Assembly (NCBI GenBank): GCA_030765525.1
Contig: JAVCCK010000006.1
Coordinates: 1 to 18,971, forward strand
DNA length: 18,971 nucleotides
Origin: Candidatus Lernaella stagnicola
GTDB taxonomy: Bacteria; Lernaellota; Lernaellaia; Lernaellales; Lernaellaceae
Direction of reading: 5' to 3'
A program made the translations under genes and the position numbers. The notes below the pieces were generated by a model that was not told the origin of the DNA, ran no database searches, and saw only the letters and a list, made by a program, of their open reading frames with translations. This document shows, one piece after another, positions 15,109-18,971 of the stretch. The stretch's first letter is position 1; each line of letters begins with the position of its first letter.

Positions 15109-16458
15109 TCACTTTCCCGCCACGGTCAATTTGGCAAAACGGATGGAGGGTGCGCCGGTAGCTCCACGCCAGTCCATATCCTCGCCCACCGCGTCGATTT
15201 CCCGCAGCATTTCGATCATGTTGCCGCCGACGGTAATTTCTTGTACCGGGTGGGTCAATTCGCCGTTTTCAATGAGTATTCCGTTCGCCCCGCGAGAGTA
15301 CTCGCCGTTGACCGTATTGGCGCCGCGGCCCATCATGTCGGTGATCAACAAGCCCTTCTTGATCCCCTTGAACATGTCGGCCACCGGTGTTTTACCCGGC
15401 TCGAGGAAAAAGTTCGTCGTGCCGATGCCCGGCAGCGAACTGTATTCTCGCGAGGCCGTGCCGGTCGGTTTCGCACCCGCCTTGTTAGCCGTGTAGGTGT
15501 CGTAAATGTACTGCTTGAGCACGCCGCGACCTACCAGCAGCTTGCGCTCGGTCGTCAATCCTTCGCCGTCAAAGGGGCAACTACCGGTACGCCGGTCGAG
15601 CGTCCCGTCGTCGACGATGGTAATCAGTTCCGAGGCCACCTGCTCGCCGAGGCGGTCGAGCAAGAAGCTGCTCTTTTTGTAAATCATGTCGCCGTTGATC
15701 GCGCCGAGCAGACCGCGGATGAAGCTCTTGGTCATGGCCGGTTCGAAGATGATCGGCATCTCCCCGGATTCGATTTTGCGCGCGCCCAGCATGCGAGCGG
15801 CGCGGTTGACGGCTTGCCGGGCCACGGATTCCGGATCGTCGAGATCCGCCAGATGCGTGGCGAAATCAGACCACCAAGCCGACTGCTTTTGGTCGTCCTG
15901 CTCGCCGACCACGACGGAGTACAGCCAAGCGTAGGTTTTCTCACTGGTTCCCGAAAACCCCTCGCTATTGACCAGGGCCGTGCGCTGCACGTAGCTGCCC
16001 GCGCCCGCGTCTTCCACCTTCTTGACTCGCGGATCGCCGGCCAGGGAAGCTTTTTCGATCTCGATCGCCCACTTGGCCAACTCTTCGTTGGTGAGGGCCT
16101 CGACGCGCGGATCGAACACGTCGGGCAGGCGTTTAACGGGAGCGATCAACTCGCTGGGCGGAAGGCCGTTGTTCTTGTCGTCGGCGGTGTTGGCGGCGAT
16201 CGCCAAAACCTGCTCGGCCAAGCGCGCCAATCCGTCGTCGCTCAGATCCGAGGTGTAACCAAACCCCAGACGGTTATCCTTAAAAACGCGCAGCCCCAGG
16301 CCGGTGCTGGTAGCTTGTTTGAGGTTCTCGACCGCGCCGTCGCGCGCGGTGATTTCGGCTTCCCGTCCCCATTCGTAGTAGGCGTCGACCTGGTCGGCCC
16401 CGGCCTTCTTCACGTTGGCGACGAGTTTTTGAATGCGACTTAGTTCTTTCTTTGTCAT
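15109..16458 (-). CDS. pmbA: TldD/PmbA family protein, PmbA (TldE) type
   Basis: The product is 449 residues, the usual length for PmbA/TldE, the partner of TldD in a heterodimeric metallopeptidase that degrades unfolded peptides and trims microcin-type precursors in Escherichia coli. Family features include the N-terminal VDAYYEWGREAEITARDG (about 24-41), SFLLDRLGEQVAS and, near the end, REYSSLPGIGTTNFFLEPG followed by SRGANGILIENGELTHPVQE. It lacks the HExxxH zinc motif, as expected for the non-catalytic partner. No signal peptide is present, so it is predicted to be cytoplasmic. The ATG has an AGGAGGG site, which overlaps the stop codon region of tldD 12 bases upstream, pointing to coupled translation. 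Confidence 0.9.
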   Translation of the reverse strand: MTKKELSRIQKLVANVKKAGADQVDAYYEWGREAEITARDGAVENLKQATSTGLGLRVFKDNRLGFGYTSDLSDDGLARLAEQVLAIAANTADDKNNGLPPSELIAPVKRLPDVFDPRVEALTNEELAKWAIEIEKASLAGDPRVKKVEDAGAGSYVQRTALVNSEGFSGTSEKTYAWLYSVVVGEQDDQKQSAWWSDFATHLADLDDPESVARQAVNRAARMLGARKIESGEMPIIFEPAMTKSFIRGLLGAINGDMIYKKSSFLLDRLGEQVASELITIVDDGTLDRRTGSCPFDGEGLTTERKLLVGRGVLKQYIYDTYTANKAGAKPTGTASREYSSLPGIGTTNFFLEPGKTPVADMFKGIKKGLLITDMMGRGANTVNGEYSRGANGILIENGELTHPVQEITVGGNMIEMLREIDAVGEDMDWRGATGAPSIRFAKLTVAGK

Positions 16459-16470
16459 CGTCTCGCCCTC

Positions 16471-17997
16471 CTAGGCCTTGGACCCGCCGACGGTCATGTT
16501 GTCGATCCGAAGGTGGGGAAGGCCAACGCCGACCGGAACCGATTGGCCGTTCTTGCCGCACGTTCCGATACCCGGATCGAGTTCGGCGTCGTTCGCCACC
16601 ATCGTCACCTGCTCCAGCGCTTTGGGCCCGATACCCACCAGCGTCACGCCTTTGAGCGGAGCGGTCACCTTGCCGCCTTCGATTTTGTAGGCCTCGGAGA
16701 CCTCAAACACGAACTGGCCGTTGGCAATGTCGACCTGCCCGCCGCCGAACATTTTGCAGTAAATGCCTTTATCGACCGACGCGATGACATCTTCCTTCGT
16801 GTGCGGACCGGGCGCCAAAAACGTGTTGGACATCCGCGGCATCGGGAAATGCCGGAAGCTTTCGCGCCGGCCGCTGCCGGTGGACTCAGTGCCCATCAGC
16901 TTGGCGTTGAGGCGATCGGCCATGTAGCCTCGCAGAACGCCCTTTTCGATCAGCACCTTGCGCTGCGGACGACCGCCTTCGTCGTCCACATTGAACGAGC
17001 CGCGCCCATTGGGAATCGTGGCGTCGTCAATCACGGTGCAATGCTCGCTGGCAACCGTCTGCCCGATACGGCCGGTGTAGAGGCTGGTGCCTTTGCGATT
17101 GAAATCGGCTTCGAGGCCGTGGCCAATCGCTTCGTGCAAAAGGATCCCGCTCCAACCACTGGCCAGCACGACGGTTTGCTCGCCGGCTTCGACTTCTGCG
17201 GCGCCAAGCGTCGCCACCGCCGAAGTGGCCGCGACGCGCCCGACCATTTCCGGATCGAAATCACGATAAAACTCGAGCCCCACCCGACCGCCGCCGCCGT
17301 AAAAGCCGGTGCGCCGATCCTCGCCGTCGCTGGCGATGACGTATGCCGACAGTCTGGCCATCACATCGTGGTCCTCCACGAGCAGACCGTCGGTATTGGC
17401 GATCAATTTGTACTTGGCGGTGTCGATGAACCGGCCCATCACTTGAATCACCCGTTTATCGACACCCCGCGCGGCGGCGTTCATGGCGTTGAGTATATCG
17501 ACTTTGCTCTTCACCGGCGTCTGCGCGATGTTGATTTTGATCGGCGACAGCGACGCGGCCATCCGCGCGTCCAGCGGCCGCGGCTTCCACGAGCCCTTAC
17601 CGGCGGCGATCATCGCGGCGGCGTCGGCAGTACGCAACAACGCGGCGGGCGAGAAGTCGTCGGAATAAGCGTACCCGACCTTGATGCCGCTGATGACGCG
17701 AATACCCACGCCGCGGCTGTGCCCGACGGTGGCGCTGCGGATTTTGTCTTCATCGAGCGAGACGTTGGTGCCGATGCCGTCCTCGACGAACACCTCGGCG
17801 AATTCGCCGCCCCGTGACATCGCTTTGCTAAGCAGCTTGGTGATGAGTTCTTCATCCAGGGGCAGGCCGCCGAAGGTGACATTGCCGGCCAGCGCAACCC
17901 GCGCCGCTCCAGGCCCGACACCGGCGAGCGCCCCGGCCGCGGCCATGGTGTGCAAAAACTCGCGGCGGTCCAATTTCCAGAAATTCATTGGTTTCAT
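16471..17997 (-). CDS. tldD: TldD-family zinc metallopeptidase with N-terminal Tat signal
   Basis: The product is 508 residues. The zinc motif HEAIGH (288-293, HExxxH) and the distal cysteine in GIGTCGKNGQ (Cys480) correspond to the metal ligands of TldD. Other hallmarks are FVEDGIGTNVSLDEDKIRSA (about 70-89) and GRRESFRHFPMPRMSNTFL (376-394). The first 38 residues are unusual: DRREFLHTMAAAGALAGVG is a twin-arginine motif (RR at 11-12) followed by a hydrophobic stretch and ends near ALAG, as in Tat signal peptides. Escherichia coli TldD is cytoplasmic and shorter by about that amount. The start at 17997 has AGGAG upstream; the next ATG at 17988 lacks one, and both keep the signal. It forms an operon with pmbA. 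Confidence 0.9.
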   Translation of the reverse strand: MKPMNFWKLDRREFLHTMAAAGALAGVGPGAARVALAGNVTFGGLPLDEELITKLLSKAMSRGGEFAEVFVEDGIGTNVSLDEDKIRSATVGHSRGVGIRVISGIKVGYAYSDDFSPAALLRTADAAAMIAAGKGSWKPRPLDARMAASLSPIKINIAQTPVKSKVDILNAMNAAARGVDKRVIQVMGRFIDTAKYKLIANTDGLLVEDHDVMARLSAYVIASDGEDRRTGFYGGGGRVGLEFYRDFDPEMVGRVAATSAVATLGAAEVEAGEQTVVLASGWSGILLHEAIGHGLEADFNRKGTSLYTGRIGQTVASEHCTVIDDATIPNGRGSFNVDDEGGRPQRKVLIEKGVLRGYMADRLNAKLMGTESTGSGRRESFRHFPMPRMSNTFLAPGPHTKEDVIASVDKGIYCKMFGGGQVDIANGQFVFEVSEAYKIEGGKVTAPLKGVTLVGIGPKALEQVTMVANDAELDPGIGTCGKNGQSVPVGVGLPHLRIDNMTVGGSKA

Positions 17998-18112
17998 TCT
18001 GTATGCAACTCCTTTTCCGGCGCGTTCACTCTCTGAAGCGGCGAACGCGTATCGCGGAAATGTAGCACCAAATTGCGGTTCGTGCAGGGGGAAAAGTCCG
18101 CGCGTGTTCCGG

Positions 18113-18712
18113 TTAGTTCTCCTTGTCGCCGAATTCTGCTCTCAGCGCGGCGCGAAGGTCGGCGAGGCTTATCACCTTCTTGTCGATCAGGGTGCGCAAC
18201 AGGGCGAATAGAACATTCTGGTCGCTGTAGCAGGAAAGGATCATCCGCAGGGAGTCCGGCGCTTCGCAGTCGCGATAAACCTCCTGGAAAAAGACTTCGA
18301 ACATGCCGTGGCTGCACACATAGGGTTCGACGAAACACCCGGTGGCTTGCTTGAGTATTTCCATCGAATCCCAATCAGTCGGATCAGGTGTGGCGACAAT
18401 CATGGCGGGCTCATCGGGCGGACGTTCGACGATTTTGACCGGGACCACCATGGTCTCGCGCGCTAGGCGGGCGGGCAGTCGCTCGGCCGCGGCCGGTTGC
18501 TCTTCGGTTTTTCGCAGATCGATTTGCGGCACGTCGTACGCCAAGCTGAGAAAACGCAGCAATTCGTCCTCGGCCAGGTAGCCCAGCCCCACTAGAACCG
18601 AGCCGATGCGACCTCCGTCCGCTTCCTGCTTCTCAAGTCCCTTTTTGAGCTGTTCGTTGGTGATGAGTCCGCGCACGAGAAGCATTTCGCCTAGTTTTCT
18701 GCGAGGCAGCAT
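18113..18712 (-). CDS. Stand-alone GspE/MshE N-terminal domain (MshEN-like) protein
   Basis: The product is 199 residues. Residues about 5-65 match the N-terminal domain of type II secretion/type IV pilus assembly ATPases: KLGEMLLVRGLITNEQLKKG, then GRIGSVLVGLGYLAEDELLRFL. Residues about 78-148 look like the second half of such a module (PVKIVERPPDEPAMIVATPDPTDWDS region). The ATPase domain with Walker motifs is absent, so this is an isolated regulatory or c-di-GMP-type binding module, or an adaptor; ligand binding is inference. The tail (165-199) is helical. The start at 18712 (MLPRRKLGEM) is preceded by GGGGGA; an upstream ATG at 18769 adds residues without family similarity. It ends about 115 bases before tldD, on the same strand. 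Confidence 0.78.
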   Translation of the reverse strand: MLPRRKLGEMLLVRGLITNEQLKKGLEKQEADGGRIGSVLVGLGYLAEDELLRFLSLAYDVPQIDLRKTEEQPAAAERLPARLARETMVVPVKIVERPPDEPAMIVATPDPTDWDSMEILKQATGCFVEPYVCSHGMFEVFFQEVYRDCEAPDSLRMILSCYSDQNVLFALLRTLIDKKVISLADLRAALRAEFGDKEN

Positions 18713-18769
18713 GATTTCCCCCAAAGAACAAAATAACGAAATTGTAATGGCCGCGCCGCGCCGCGGCAA

Positions 18770-18846
18770 CCGGATTCGGTGAGTCTTGAGTTATTAGTTT
18801 GGTCGCAGGCGACCTCGCAGCTAGTCCACGCCCGGCGCTAAACCCG
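18770..18846. other. Non-coding stretch upstream of the MshEN-like gene
   Basis: There is no supported ORF from 18713 to the end of the window. This part contains a small perfect hairpin, ggtcgc-ag-gcgacc (18801-18814). The promoter of the MshEN-like gene should lie here but I cannot identify it with confidence. Confidence 0.45.
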
Positions 18847-18874
18847 CCAGGCGGTGCCTGGACCCAAAACCGCG
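18847..18874 (+). repeat. Hairpin repeat, copy 2 (matches 332-359)
   Basis: The sequence CCAGGC-GGT-GCCTGG followed by ACCCAAAACCGCG is a 6-bp stem with a 3-base loop and a conserved tail. The left-end copy on the minus strand differs only in the loop and in one tail base. Both copies are preceded by a GGCGC and TAA context. Confidence 0.6.
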
Positions 18875-18878
18875 AATA

Positions 18879-18963
18879 TTACCCTTCGTGTCCCGCATTT
18901 TTCCCTTCGACAAGCTCCCTTCGGTTTGAGCCCAGGGTCGAAGACAGGACAGGCAAAGGGTAA
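18879..18963. repeat. Imperfect 85-bp palindrome
   Basis: Nested inverted repeats share nearly the same centre (about 18922): TTACCCTT at 18879-18886 with AAGGGTAA at 18956-18963, CTTCGAC at 18905-18911 with GTCGAAG at 18937-18943, and GCTC at 18913-18916 with GAGC at 18928-18931. It could fold into a long interrupted stem. It carries no gene and resembles a small dispersed intergenic repeat. Confidence 0.6.
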
Positions 18964-18971
18964 AAGGGAAA

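Overview
The window is a GC-rich bacterial chromosome segment in which every gene I can support lies on the minus strand. The organism is Gram-negative: it encodes lipoproteins with lipobox signal peptides, a Tat-type signal peptide, a TlpA-like envelope thioredoxin and a type II secretion/pilus-type domain. Three unrelated lipoproteins share an Asp-rich tether just after the lipidated cysteine. From memory this style occurs in some deltaproteobacterial/myxobacterial relatives and uncultured candidate phyla (for example Lernaellota-like genomes), so an uncultured lineage of that kind is a low-confidence guess. The split purine enzyme architecture (a ~990-residue PurSL plus a separate ~270-residue PurQ) fits a deltaproteobacterial-like background.

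Layout, left to right (genes are transcribed right to left). Positions 1-359 are non-coding and full of short repeats and hairpins. Positions 360-6509 hold six closely spaced genes that look like one operon, in transcription order: a TlpA-like thioredoxin lipoprotein, a large multi-pass membrane protein, a B12-domain radical SAM enzyme, a DUF2156 (MprF C-terminal-like) protein, a nitroreductase and a rubrerythrin-like diiron protein. Positions 6659-7720 are the rplM-rpsI ribosomal protein operon, with a terminator, a probable promoter and a possible 32-codon upstream ORF whose stop overlaps the rplM start. Next come a lipoprotein alpha/beta hydrolase and a SlyD-like FKBP prolyl isomerase with its own terminator.

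Positions 9510-14171 form a purine operon: purSL, then purQ, then a protein with a peptidoglycan-binding-like domain and no signal peptide. A good sigma70-type promoter lies inside an AT-rich island upstream of purSL. Positions 14640-17997 encode the TldD/PmbA metallopeptidase pair, followed by a small Cys-rich lipoprotein with its own probable promoter and terminator. TldD carries an N-terminal Tat signal while PmbA has none. A stand-alone GspE/MshE N-terminal-domain protein (18113-18712) precedes tldD. The last 200 bases are non-coding, with several hairpins, one of which matches a hairpin at the left end of the window in opposite orientation.

Most genes are housekeeping or generic. The least ordinary points are the Tat-tagged TldD beside an untagged PmbA, the radical SAM/DUF2156/membrane protein cassette, the Asp-tethered lipoproteins, the cytoplasmic peptidoglycan-binding-like protein in the purine operon, and the possible leader ORF of rplM. 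I found no CRISPR array, insertion sequence, prophage, tRNA or rRNA.
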